DNA of 64,000 nt, taken from Strongyloides papillosus (Eukaryota; Nematoda; Chromadorea; Rhabditida; Strongyloididae). Made by a program: the position numbers and the translations under genes. Positions 20,035 through 31,187 of the stretch are shown piece after piece (position 1 is the stretch's first letter; every line of letters starts with the position of its first letter). Location of the stretch: NCBI GenBank assembly GCA_005656395.1, contig SRSI01000079.1:620001-684000 (forward strand). The letters are read 5' to 3'. Under the pieces are notes generated by a model. That model worked only from the letters and a program-made list of their open reading frames with translations. It had not been told where the DNA came from and made no database searches.

Positions 20035-21097
20035 ATGAAGAAATTATCTTCTTTGGTGTTTACAACAACTGTATTGTTTTTATTTTTTATCATTCCTTAT
20101 AATTATGGTTCATTATTGGTTGACACCATGACAGAAGGAAACAATAATTTAATTAGTTATGATGAGAATAAGAATAGTATTATTACTCCTAAACCAATTC
20201 CAAGAATAAGCAGATCAGAGAAAGAAGCATTAATAAGAGCATCAGGTCAGGATCCAAAAAAAAGAGGTAGGCATAGCAGATTAGAAAAAAGTCACAAAAA
20301 AAGAGATAGACGTAGTCCTGATATCTATGACCCTAACACACCATGGCGGAGAAATTTTATCCTCCCAAAAAGGGTCCCAATCATAAAAAAACAAAAACCT
20401 CTACAGGAACTTAAGTTACATAAATGTCCAAAAAATTTTGATGCTGTAACTCAGAGTAAAGATAATATTACTTATGCATTTGCCGGTGATTACGTTTACC
20501 AGGTATGGAGAGATTTTGGTATCCCACAAAAAGCAGCCTACAAAATAAATGATCTATTCCCTGGTGGCCCGAGGACAGTTAATGTTGCACTGACAAATTT
20601 TAGGAGTGGTGTTATGGTGTTGATAGAAAGAAACAAAGTTTACCGTTATAGGTATAATAAGAAGAGTAAGAGATTTTATTTGGGTAATAAATCACCACAA
20701 CAGTTAACGGAAAAGATAACATTTTTACCTAAGATTGGTTTGCAATGGATTGATGGGAATATTGTACTTTTTGATCATGGTAAATTTGCTACTTATGATC
20801 CTTACTGGAATCTTTCCACATTCTCTGCTGACAGTGAACCGTATTTTCCTGGGATGCCAAAAGATATTATTGGGATGGTTTATAAGAACCCATCTACACT
20901 TCTTTTATATACTAAAAGTAATCGTTTGGCTGTAAGTTTTACCTTTCTTATCATATACCATTCTATCTTTAATTAATTAACACATACTTATATATTCTTA
21001 TCATCTTCAGATTTATGATACAACTGTATATAAAGTTGTTGAGGAGTTTCCAATAAAAGTTGAGGAATACGTAGCATGTCTTACAAAATCAACTTAA
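20035..21097 (+). CDS. secreted hemopexin-like repeat protein with polybasic propeptide-like region
   Basis: Two exons, 20035-20931 and 21011-21097, joined in phase 0 over a 79-nt intron (gtaagt..ttcag), giving 327 residues. A signal peptide (hydrophobic run LVFTTTVLFLFFIIPYNYG) is followed by about 100 residues of highly basic linker with several furin-type sites (KKRGRHSR, KKRDRRSPD). From about residue 130 a hemopexin-like repeat region begins: CPKNFDAV, then YAFAGDYVYQV, INDLFPGGPRTVNVAL, and VMVLIERNKVYRYRY. A cysteine near the C-terminus (EEYVACLTKS) could pair with the first one to close a propeller, as in hemopexin domains. No metalloprotease catalytic domain (HExxH) is present, so this is not a matrix metalloprotease. 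It is probably a secreted binding protein; the ligand is unknown. The acceptor at 20018-20023 suggests trans-splicing. Confidence 0.75.
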
Positions 21098-23061
21098 AAA
21101 AACTAAAACTAAAAAAAAACAAAACTCAACTGTAACCGGCATCTTCTCATAATTTTTTCAAGAACACCTCTCTGAAAAATTGAAAACCTGGACAGTTAAG
21201 AATGTCTTTTTTTATCTTTGTTTTCTATTGTCATTCTCCATATACGGTTCAGGTATTACTTTACTTAACTTTCTTATTTTTTACTACAATAGTATACCTT
21301 AATATGTATAAAAATGAGATCCCTTTCCATACTTCGATAATTTCATTTTTTTACCTTTTCTCTATCATTTTTTATTTCTTTTATATTGTCTTATTTTTTA
21401 TGGTTATGTTTGTAAAGTATTAAATAAATTTTATCAAAATATATTTATGAGTTTAATGTACCTTTATTTAGTGCGTGATGTTAAGGACTAAAAATTAAAA
21501 AATTTTTCGAGGGTGTGGGAGGAAATTAATAATAAAGATATTTATGGGTATCCTTAGTATGTTAATTTTTTATGATATTTATTATAAAGGAAATACAGCA
21601 TTAAACAACGAGATTTAATCTTTGAAAGAATGACTCTTGATAAATTTTATTGAAAATCTCATAATTTTTCTCCATAAAAAAACCCCATATCTTATGCGAA
21701 AGCTTTACCTACTAAGGAGTGATATAATAAAATTTATCTACCGTGACAACAGTAATTTAATAATAATGTTTACACATTAATCTCATAACAATCATTAATA
21801 TAAAAATAATTTGATTTATTCAAACCCATAAATTATGCAATATTTATTACAATATTTAAATAAATAAAAAAAAATTACCTTTACACGGAGAGACACTTGT
21901 CATTTTTTGTCATATCTTACCATTAAAACATATAAACATACACTCTGGTTTGATGTTCTTATTTATACCAAACAAGATAAGTAAAGAGATATAAAATCTT
22001 AGAGTTTTTAACATATATTTAACATAATTTAGATTGTGTTTATTTGTAAATAAGAGTATCAAAAATTAGAAAACCTCCGTTAAAATATAATATTATCCAA
22101 TATAATGATAGTAAAAATATTACGTAATCTTGTGTGTAAATAAGAGTTCTCGTTAATAGTATCTTTTTTTACTAACTTTTACAAAAATTTATACACCAAC
22201 ATGAGGAATTTTTTTTATTTCAAGTTTTTATATTTTAGAGATCATTCTTAGTTCGTTAAGTAATGAGGGTTTTTGTAAAAAGTTAATTTTTGTTATTTTT
22301 TTACGGGTATATATAAACAAATTGCGTATAATTTCTCCTCATGTATATTTGTTTACCTTATTATTGAGTTCTTTTTCTAATTACAAACTTTATGATGTTT
22401 GTGGAGGAGAAGTATTAAGGTGTTTCTAAGAGAGTTTCTTTTTTACCCTTTATAAATAAAATATGTTTCATTTAAACAGGATACTCTTTCAATAAACAAA
22501 GGTATTTATTTATTAATGTCGTTTAAATATAAAAAAAAACTTTTTCATTTAACATTTGAATTTTTTTTAAAACAATTAAAAATTAACATTAGTGGTAATG
22601 AAAAAATACATAATTCTTTAATAAAAAGTTATATTATGATTGTAAAAGCTTTAAAAAGGGAAAGTTACAAAAGGAATACATAAAGTCTTTATATATTTAG
22701 AAGTTTGACAATTTATAAGTTAACTTAACATTGAATTGTATATTTTATTTGTTTTGTTACACTAAAAAATGAATTACAATAGTTTTGTGCTGTGTTAATG
22801 TATTATCAATTATCCACCATACTTAAAAAAGTTTTGTTCAAAAACATTTGTCCACAAAAATATGCTATATTATTGGTTATTGTTTTAATAATGATAATAA
22901 AATAATTGTTTTTTTTGTAATACTACTTGGAAATTTTTTTTGTTTTTTTTTGGTTTTTATTTTTGTTTGACAATTAACGTTGAGAAGATGAAGATAGGAG
23001 ATATTTAAATTGCTAATAGAAGTTTTATTTTTCTTGTCTAAGTTTAGTTTGAGTTTAATTC
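21098..23061. other. intergenic AT-rich DNA
   Basis: About 2 kb between convergent genes. One Phe/Ile/Tyr-rich open frame at 21202-21423 reflects base composition. No repeat, RNA gene or exon could be supported. Confidence 0.5.
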
Positions 23062-23881
23062 TTATTTTCCAAATCTGGAAAGGAAATGTTTATTAGTCCT
23101 TGGGATATGAAAGATTATGGTGGTAAAGCTTTTAGTTTTTTATTTTTTCCTACCTCATGTATGCACTTTTTCTTTTTTCATATGGAGAAGAAAATTCAAC
23201 ATCACCCTCCTCATTTACGTCCCTTTTACCAAATCTGAAAAAATGTTTTAAAAAACTTTTATATATTTTTTTAATGTATATTCTTTTCAAAAATCATAAA
23301 TAAACTTTTTCCTTTATTATGAATAATAAAATAAAGGAAATCGAAGACACATTAGAAATGGAGATTAACAGCTCATAAATATAAAAAGAACCCTTACAAA
23401 ATAAGAATTGGACATTTGAAAAAATAGAAGATTATCACATAAATCCCCCATAAATATGAACAACTCTTTCGACAAATATGTATATCTTAAATAAACCTTA
23501 CCTCATGTAAGCAGATTTTCTCTTACCAAATCTCATATAAGCAGATTTTCTCTTCTCAATACCATTATCCTGAGTAAAGGCATCATCTCCAATTTCCTCG
23601 CTTCCCATTGAGCGTTTCCCAAATCTCATGTAGGCAGATTTCCTTTTCTCAACAACCTCAGGATCAGATCTTCCAAAACGCATGTAGGCAGATTTTCTTT
23701 TTACTGGTGCTCCATGTACAGAGGATTGTACCTCGAGGCAAAGTTCATGTGAAGGGAGTACCTCACAGAGTAGTGGTTGATTTATATTATCAACCATGGA
23801 AGAATCCTTATTATCATCGTTTCCCTCAATATTGGCGATGGTAAAAATAAAAATAGCAGTTATTAGTAGGAAATATTTCAT
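23062..23881 (-). CDS. flp-6: FMRFamide-like neuropeptide precursor, flp-6 type
   Basis: Three exons, 23502-23881, 23154-23234 and 23062-23074, giving 157 residues. A signal peptide (MKYFLLITAIFIFTIANIEG) is followed by an acidic spacer, then five copies of KSAYMRFG. Each is preceded by Lys-Arg and followed by KR, by R, or by K at the very end, so prohormone convertase cleavage and amidation should release five identical KSAYMRF-amide peptides. KSAYMRFamide is the C. elegans FLP-6 peptide (six copies there). Both introns interrupt the coding sequence inside a peptide, between the second and third base of the Arg codon (ag|a ttt gg), so the last two copies are each encoded across a junction. 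The final exon is only 13 nt and encodes the last bases of Arg plus Phe-Gly-Lys and stop. Expected in sensory neurons. Two spacers are rich in acidic residues. Confidence 0.95.
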
Positions 23882-26800
23882 TTTTAATGATGTTTCTCCT
23901 ATCTATAATTGTAATTTTAATATTATAATGTTTCTTGAAACAAGGAAGAGGATAATAAATTAGTTGAAGGAGTAATTATGTTGGGTTGTTGATAAGGGAG
24001 ATATATTGTATATTGGTTAAAGTTAAAGGATTATGGAAATGTCTTGGAAAATTAAGTTATTTGAACTAAATATTTTGGAGGACTCTATTATAAACATATA
24101 GATATCGAAAAGAAGATATGATAATTTTATTAAAAAATAATTTTTTTATCCTCCTCTTATGTGGAATGATAATAATTATTTCTTTTAACCGTTAAAGGAA
24201 TATATATATTTTAAGATAAGTTAAAAATAAAATAGTTTAGAGGGGTTACATATTTATTAAACTATCCTCCACTTGAAATATTTATGTATATCTGGAAAGA
24301 TATAATAGAAGATGATCTTTAATACTTACATTTAAAAGTTAGTAAAAAGATTGCGTGTATTCTAAGACTAGAAAGTGAGAATTAATTAAAAAATCACTAA
24401 ACCTTAAAAGGTGAATACCAATACGCCTTTGTAAAAAGCTAACCTATAAAATATATACAACCTTAAAAGAATCTCATAACCATTAATGATAAATATTTAT
24501 ATAGTAATATCCTATAACCGGATGAATCCCAATAAACAAAAAAATATCCTAATACTCAGTTTAGTATAAAATAATAAATATATAATATTTATTTTATGTT
24601 ACACATGTTATCACCTTAAATAATTTTTGTCATTCTTATATGATAGCAAAAAATATTAAAATGACAATATGCCATTAGTGAATTTTTCTTAAATAGAGGG
24701 GAGAAATATTTTTTGTGACGCCTTCTTAGTGGATTTCTATGCGTGTATGTCTATTGCTATTTTTTTTAATCTTTATATATTTTTATTTGTAATTCTTTTT
24801 AAATAATAAATTATGTATATTATTTTAATGTTCTAATGATAATGATAAAAAATGAAGTCATTTAATCTGCGTTATCTTTGATGGTTAGGTGGAGTTTTTG
24901 GGGGATATGAAAGTGGATGAAAGAATATCAATTAGAGAACGTCTATTTTGATCATATAGATTTTGACGTTTCTATTTTCATAAGTAATAATTCTAAAAAG
25001 ATGACATTAAAATTATATTGCAGATATACTTGTTTTTTAGTTTCAAATCTTTTAAGATGAAAACTATCTGCTTATTTTAATATTTAAAATAAAAACGAAT
25101 AAAAAACATCATAAAATAACAGCTTTAATGCAATTCAAATGATTGAAAATCGAGAAAATAAGATTAAAAACAGAAAACATTTTATCGGGATTAACAAAAT
25201 AATCATTATCTCTCACAATTCATGACATAATAGATATAAAACATAGCTAACAGTTAATTTTAATAATTATAGGTGGCTCATAAATAAAATAGATTTAAAA
25301 GAATTGCAAAAAAATGCATTGAAACTTTGAGATGTTTCTTAACAACGGGCATAAATCTTTTGATAAGGCTTTTTAGAAATTAATATGAATGGAGATGAGA
25401 AGTGGTTGGGATGTCTGGAAAAAAATGCAAAAAATAAATGTAATCTTTTAAAGAATAAAAATAATATTTATTTTAAACTGTTGAAATAGGAATTTGATGA
25501 GGTTACATTACCGTAACCTATAAGTTAGCATATAAATGACTCATCGAAATGTACAAATATCTAAATTACGCTACTACATCAAAAACATGTTATTAAGTGG
25601 CATACAAAATGTTTATTTTCCATAGTAATAATGAACTACTTGTTTTACAAGAATAAAGTAATATAATAATAATTTTTAATATAATAAACATGCTAATAAA
25701 CTTAAAACTTACTTTTATTTAATAGAAAAAAGTAAGAGTGAAAAGTTATTCAAACTAGAGAAATATTTAATTGTATATTTCAAATAATTATTATTTTAAT
25801 GGCGGAAAAAAAACACTTGTCTTGTGTTTAAAAACTTCTATTAAATATTACATGTACTATTCATAAATCTTATACTTTCAGGAACGTTCACCTAAAAGAA
25901 TTTTGTTTTTCTTTCATTCTCTTTTCATTCTCCAGAACAGATGAACCTCATAATTTATTTATATTTAAAAGACATGATAAGGAAGATATTTTTATGAATA
26001 GTACATTGTAATTATTTTAAAAGTTAAAAACATTTGTACTTGAAAGAAAAAAGTTATTTTTTTGTGGTGCCAATAATAAAATGTACGTTAACTTTTGATG
26101 GAGTTGGATTAATAACTTTATACGTCAATGAAATAATATTAATGTGTATATATTATATATATTTATAGTCAAAATAAACAGATATATGTATACTTTGGTT
26201 CATAATACAACTTGTTAACTAAAATATTAATAGACATATCATAAGAAGGAGTAACAAACTTTTGTGTGAGGGAAGTTTTGTGGTATCATACAAAAGTAAC
26301 CTATCACCTTTTTGAGGCCCTATAAATAATAGATTTTTGATGGAATTTTTATTAAAGTTATTTTGTTAAAGTTAAAAAAGAGAGAGGGGAGATGATGTGT
26401 TATGTTTTTGGGATCATTAAATAAAATACAGAAACTATTTCCTTATTCTATTTTTCTAATATCATTTTCTCGATGTAAATAAAGGGAAACTCAAGAATCT
26501 TCTTTTTTTTATTTCTTTTATTAAATTATCTTCAATAAAAACCATAAGAAAATATACATATACATTGCAAGCATAATAGAAAAAATTCATTTTTTTATAT
26601 TTTTTAATTAAATATTCATAACCTCTTATGCAAACATTTTAAAATCATAGACAAAAAAGGGGATAAAAATATATCTGTTTTCATTATTTTTCCTTTTAAT
26701 TATTCTTTTTTTTAGACAAAAAGTATATAAACATATATATTTTGTTTCCTCTCCAAGTAATATTTAGTAAGAAGATATACTATATAGTCATGGAAAATGG

Positions 26801-27033
26801 AAAGAAAACTACCATTTTGTGGGATCTCTAATATAAAAAAGATTATGTGTCATAAGGATATCAGTAAAATCTCACATAAACTTTCATTTTAAATATTCAA
26901 TCTTAATGTCCTCATGTTATTGCAAATTTTTATGTTTTGAAAAAATTGTAATAAAAACATCCATTAGATTGCAGATTAAGCTTGATTTAGGATACAATTT
27001 TTATTTTAATTAAATGGTTGTGTTTTTTTATAG
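23882..27033. other. long AT-rich intergenic region
   Basis: About 3.1 kb upstream of flp-6 and of an orphan exon. It probably contains the flp-6 promoter (first kb). No convincing exon, repeat or RNA gene is visible; I looked specifically for exons leading to 27034 and found none. Confidence 0.5.
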
Positions 27034-27177
27034 ATAAAATATGACGGAATCAGTGCTAATTATTTTAAAGGAGTTAATGCGTCTGATGGAAAGTATTCCG
27101 AGATTGGAATTTGTGACAGGTGGATGGGAATTAATGTTGCAGCACATATTATGCGTCATGTGGAAGGATTCAAATAA
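27034..27177 (+). CDS. orphan terminal exon, unrecognised
   Basis: An acceptor (ttttatag, 27026-27033) is followed by 47 codons and a TAA. The encoded stretch includes YDGISANYFKGVNASDGKYS and ends in WMGINVAAHIMRHVEGFK. Codon third positions and the purine-N-pyrimidine pattern favour this frame over the overlapping ATG frame that begins at 27041. Because the frame starts at the acceptor without ATG, upstream exons are required, yet none is seen in the preceding 3 kb, where flp-6 lies on the other strand. I do not recognise the family. Alternatively it is a gene fragment. Confidence 0.45.
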   Translation: MKYDGISANYFKGVNASDGKYSEIGICDRWMGINVAAHIMRHVEGFK

Positions 27178-27802
27178 ATTTTTTTTCTTAACTTTACCAA
27201 TGTTACGTGGTAAAAATTTAAATAATATTCCATTTTAAATAATATTTTGTTTTTTGGTATATCAAAGAAGGTGATCATAGATTAGGTTTTTCAAATTTTA
27301 TGGTATCATGGAGAAAATAAAGCTTTTTAATATATTCATTTCAATTATACCATTTCTAGTATTTATTACTTTGACATGCTGACTTTATGATAATTGACAT
27401 ATTATTCATATATGAATGATAAGCTAAAGTGTAATGACTAAAGTTTGACGATTTTTTTTGAAAACACTTTTAAAGAATAGTTTATATTTAATGTACTTCA
27501 TATGGAGATTCAAAACAATCATAACGGTTTTCCGTTGTCCTCAATCAACAAATTTAAAAACGAATTTATTTTTCATTTAAAATATATAATTAAAACAATA
27601 TTAATACATTATGTTTTTAATCAGTACTATTACAATCAGATAAAGTTTAAAATATACTATGAAGATGAGAGGAGAAACCACAATTTATAGTTTTCCAGGG
27701 ATATTAAAAATATTCGTCATAAGTTTTGGTGAATCACATAAAAAATGCCACATATTTTTATCCTTTATTAGACAAATTTATGAATATATTATTATATGTT
27801 CC
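27178..27802. other. intergenic AT-rich DNA
   Basis: Between the orphan exon and the 3' end of the PTP gene. Only short low-complexity frames; nothing visible. Confidence 0.5.
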
Positions 27803-29341
27803 TTATTTTTTGTCAATTGCATCAGCTGTGGCTTTTTGAGCAGCCTTATTTGTGGAGATAAATGAGATGATAGACTAAAAGAAAAAAAATCATTAGATTA
27901 ATTGTTTCCGTGTGAGGGATAATGAAACAAAAAACAACAATAATTACTTACTTTAGATGCTTTCAGAAAAGAGGGATCTTTTTTGTTGACTTGATTAATG
28001 GAGGCAGCATAATGCATTGTAGCCATGAGGATGATAGCAAACATTAGATGATCCCTAATAGCATTATGACGATATCTTCTTATGAGAACGGCTGTTGTGA
28101 TAATCGAGCATTTTTTTGTATCTCTAAGCTATAAAGATAATTAAAAATAAGAATGATTTCATATTTAGAAAAAACGGTACCTGTTTGCAGATAATATTGA
28201 TAGCAACAAAGGTAGATGTTCTCCGGGATCCACTGACACCATGAACAAGAATAGGACCAGTATCCCGTTTATCAACAACCTCAACTACATGTTCCATCTT
28301 CCAAACAAGAGACATGACACCAAGTAATTTACTCATAGAAGGTACCTTATTAACTTCCCACCCAGTCCAATTAATAATATTAACAATTCTTCCTTGCTTT
28401 GTTTTTTTGTTGTAAACCTTCAATTTAAATATTATAGCTGGAGACGATGGTTTACTTTCAACTGTTTGAATGATAAAATGCCCAATTGTCTTCTTCTTTT
28501 TAAGTGACAAATCAAAGTACGGTTGACAGTCATCGTGATTGGCGTAATCACAGAAGGAGGCAATAATGCAGACACCTTGTTCCCATATCAAGCTCCAGAA
28601 TGTTTTGACAGTATTATTTAATGGTGCTTGGGCCATGATGTATATTCCTTGTTCTGTTGAGATTTTGTTGGCATGATAGTATCTTTCCTCAGGGTCCGGT
28701 TCATCCTTCAAGAAACAGTTACCTTCATTAAACATCATGACGTTTGTGAAACGATTTTTCTGCAATAGGAATGTTTAGTTAGCACATTATTGAGTATAAA
28801 TGATAAAACTTACTGTTGGGTTAGCCATGAAATCAAAGACAAAGTTCATACTTGAACGTATAGTTTTATATTGAGCAAGAATCTTCTGCTTAATCTCATG
28901 TTTAAGTTTGTCTTCACCAGGTTTATTTACAGAATCGATGAGACATTTAACTTCATAAAACTCATTGATGGTCTCAGCTTGTATTTGCAATTGTGGTGAC
29001 TCTATCAACTCATCATTTTCACCATGTACTATGTTTTCTGTTACATCCCTAACCTTTGTCATCTTGCTATGTTGGTCACCATTTCGAGTAGTTCCATTAT
29101 TCCTCTTAAGATTTGCATTAATATTGTTATTTTGAACAATATTTGTTGTTGTATATTTGTCATTTTCAGCAGCTTGTTTCTGATTAGTTTTATGAGCCGA
29201 AGGAGTAAAGTATCCAGGACCGCCGGGTGCTTCATTTGGTGAATTTGGGCTTCCAGCTGGTAGCAATTGATCTGGTGGTGGTGGTGGAGGGCAATTTAAA
29301 TCTCCACCCTGATTGTTGTCCAAACATTCATAATTATCCAT
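27803..29341 (-). CDS. non-receptor tyrosine phosphatase-like protein lacking catalytic Cys (pseudophosphatase)
   Basis: Four exons, 28814-29341, 28181-28759, 27952-28128 and 27803-27874, all joining in phase 0; 451 residues. The N-terminal 140 residues are low-complexity, with a poly-Pro patch (CPPPPPPDQ), Gly/Pro-rich PNEAPGGPGYF and an Asn-rich region. A PTP domain follows: the KNRF start, IYIMAQAPLNNTVKTFWSLI (the AQGPL..T..FW motif) and the C-terminal helices. Where the signature HCSAGxGRTG is expected the protein reads HGVSGSRRTS, so the nucleophilic Cys is Gly, though the phosphate-binding Arg remains. The WPD loop reads NWTGWEVNKVP, so the general-acid Asp is lost too. Catalysis is therefore not expected; a phosphotyrosine-trap or scaffold role is an inference. 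Such simple PTPs are expanded in nematodes and often sperm-expressed in C. elegans. Confidence 0.85.
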
Positions 29342-29638
29342 AATTAATAATTTTAAAAATTGTTGTGTGATAAGTAATTTTATGATGTGTATTTAATATA
29401 AAAAAAAACTAGAAATTTGATTGTTACTTTTTATATTATTCAAAAAAAAATTTAAATTACCACACATTTTAATCAAACGTAAATGTTATACATCGGTATA
29501 AAATTAGAAAATTTTAATATGAATAATATGAAATTTAAATGCTAAGTGTAAAATTTAAATGATGAATATAAAATTTAGTTATAAAAATAGTATAAATAAG
29601 GTGCTTTTTCTACCTATTGGTTCATTTATTTATTTTAA

Positions 29639-29939
29639 TTCACATTACTATCTAGAATAGTTATATTTTTATAATGTTTTTCGTCTTTCTAGTCATATCT
29701 AATATAAACTTTTTTTCTGAAGAAACGGGATCCGTTTCAAATGTGCCAACCGAGGGTAGAACGAATTTAATTGTGGTTGTTGTTTCCTGTGTTTTTTTCT
29801 TATAAAAGATGTTAAAAACATAATATCTTCCCCGTATATATAAACACATACCTGATCTGGTCATGCTTTTCTACCCTCGGTGCGCCGTTTTAAACACAAT
29901 CTTTAATAAACATCCCAGATAAATTTTCCCTTTTAGAAT
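29639..29939 (+). repeat. left 301-bp arm of the fold-back element
   Basis: Inverted copy of 30736-31036. Inside the arm is a smaller inverted pair, ccgagggtag at 29750-29759 and ctaccctcgg at 29871-29880, which could form a nested hairpin of about 130 nt. Confidence 0.85.
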
Positions 29940-30735
29940 GTTTTTTTCTTGTGCAAAATTTAATACTTTAAAGATAAGTAATTGATTACTTTATTTTACA
30001 ATAAAAGGTATACAATTATAAAAACCCACTTTAATGATAAAGAGGTTCAATTTCAAAATATTTTGAGTCCATTTTTTAAATTAAATTGAATTTAAAAATT
30101 TCCTACATATTATAATTTCATCAAATTCAATTTTGGAATGATGGAAGTTATATGAATATTAAAATGAATGTCAATTACAGACAAAAAACTTTAACATTTT
30201 TTACTTTTGCCTAATATTCTTGATGAAATTATAAGATCTCTATATATTAGAAATTATTAATTTTGAAATGATATTAAACTTTGATATTAAACACAATTGT
30301 AGAAATTTATATGCGAAATATCTCAGAGACATTGGACATTTTCAAAGGAAATAGTGATATTGATGTTCATATTAAGTAATTGAAACTTTCTCAGAAAAAA
30401 AGATATTGAAAAAAATGACAAATAAAATTAATCTTTTTGAAACCGAAGGATAACATGACTGATAAACTAATTTTTGACTTCATTGTGATAATAGGAGATT
30501 ATAATTTAATAATTTCTTTAAAAAAAACATAAAATTATAAGTCTATCTAGTTTGGAAATTTATTTTATTCATTCTTAATCAACTTGATACATATTGTAGA
30601 CTCAATTTTATGATTTTTTTTATAAGTGATTTTACAATGTGAAAAAATGATTATGATAATACAAACCTATGATTAAAAAATTCATTTAATCAGGTTGTAT
30701 ATCTTTTTGATCATTATTTTTCGATATATGTAACT

Positions 30736-31036
30736 ATTCTAAAAGGGAAAATTTATCTGGGATGTTTATTAAAGATTGTGTTTAAAACGGCGCACCGAGG
30801 GTAGAAAAGCATGACCAGATCAGGTATGTGTTTATATATACGGGGAAGATATTATGTTTTTAACATCTTTTATAAGAAAAAAACACAGGAAACAACAACC
30901 ACAATTAAATTCGTTCTACCCTCGGTTGGCACATTTGAAACGGATCCCGTTTCTTCAGAAAAAAAGTTTATATTAGATATGACTAGAAAGACGAAAAACA
31001 TTATAAAAATATAACTATTCTAGATAGTAATGTGAA
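30736..31036 (-). repeat. right 301-bp arm of the fold-back element
   Basis: Inverted copy of 29639-29939. The sequence aactattcta occurs at both ends of this arm (around 30733 and 31013), so the arm itself is bounded by a 10-bp direct repeat. Nested ccgagggtag/ctaccctcgg pair at 30795-30804 and 30916-30925. Confidence 0.85.
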
Positions 31037-31187
31037 AACACAGCCAGCTAAATTTAAAGTATAGAAATTTAAAGTAATAAAATTTTTCATAGTTTCTAGA
31101 TGGTAATTTGAAAACACAGCCAGCTAAATATAATATATAGAAATTTAAGGTAATTAAATTTTTAATAATTTCTGGATAGTAATTTGA
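31020..31187. repeat. 76-bp tandem repeat at the right border of the fold-back element
   Basis: Units start at 31020 (ctagatagtaatgtg), 31096 (ctagatggtaatttg) and 31172 (ctggatagtaatttg, partial). The first 17 bp of unit 1 are also the outer end of the fold-back arm, so the element terminus and the repeat share sequence. Each full unit contains gaaaacacagccagctaaat. Confidence 0.75.

Larger units (their letters stand above)
29639..31036. mobile_element. fold-back (long terminal inverted repeat) element, about 1.4 kb
   Basis: Two 301-bp arms, 29639-29939 and 30736-31036, are exact reverse complements as far as I can read, separated by 796 bp of AT-rich sequence without any open frame. The outer ends read cacattactatctagaatag and its complement. 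No transposase is encoded, so it is non-autonomous (MITE or fold-back type). Perfect arm identity implies recent insertion or arm-to-arm conversion. Each arm contains a 67-codon frame that is a by-product of the repeat. A decayed single arm lies at 34351-34631. No clear target-site duplication was found, because the right end merges into a 76-bp tandem repeat. Confidence 0.75.

Noticed and set aside
27041..27238. ATG frame of 65 codons just after an acceptor
   Set aside because: The overlapping frame starting at the acceptor (27034-27177) has the better codon pattern and ends right where composition turns AT-rich.
29661..29864. 67-codon frame repeated on opposite strands in the two arms of the fold-back element
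   Set aside because: It exists twice only because the arms are copies; it has no domain, and the decayed solo arm does not keep it open.
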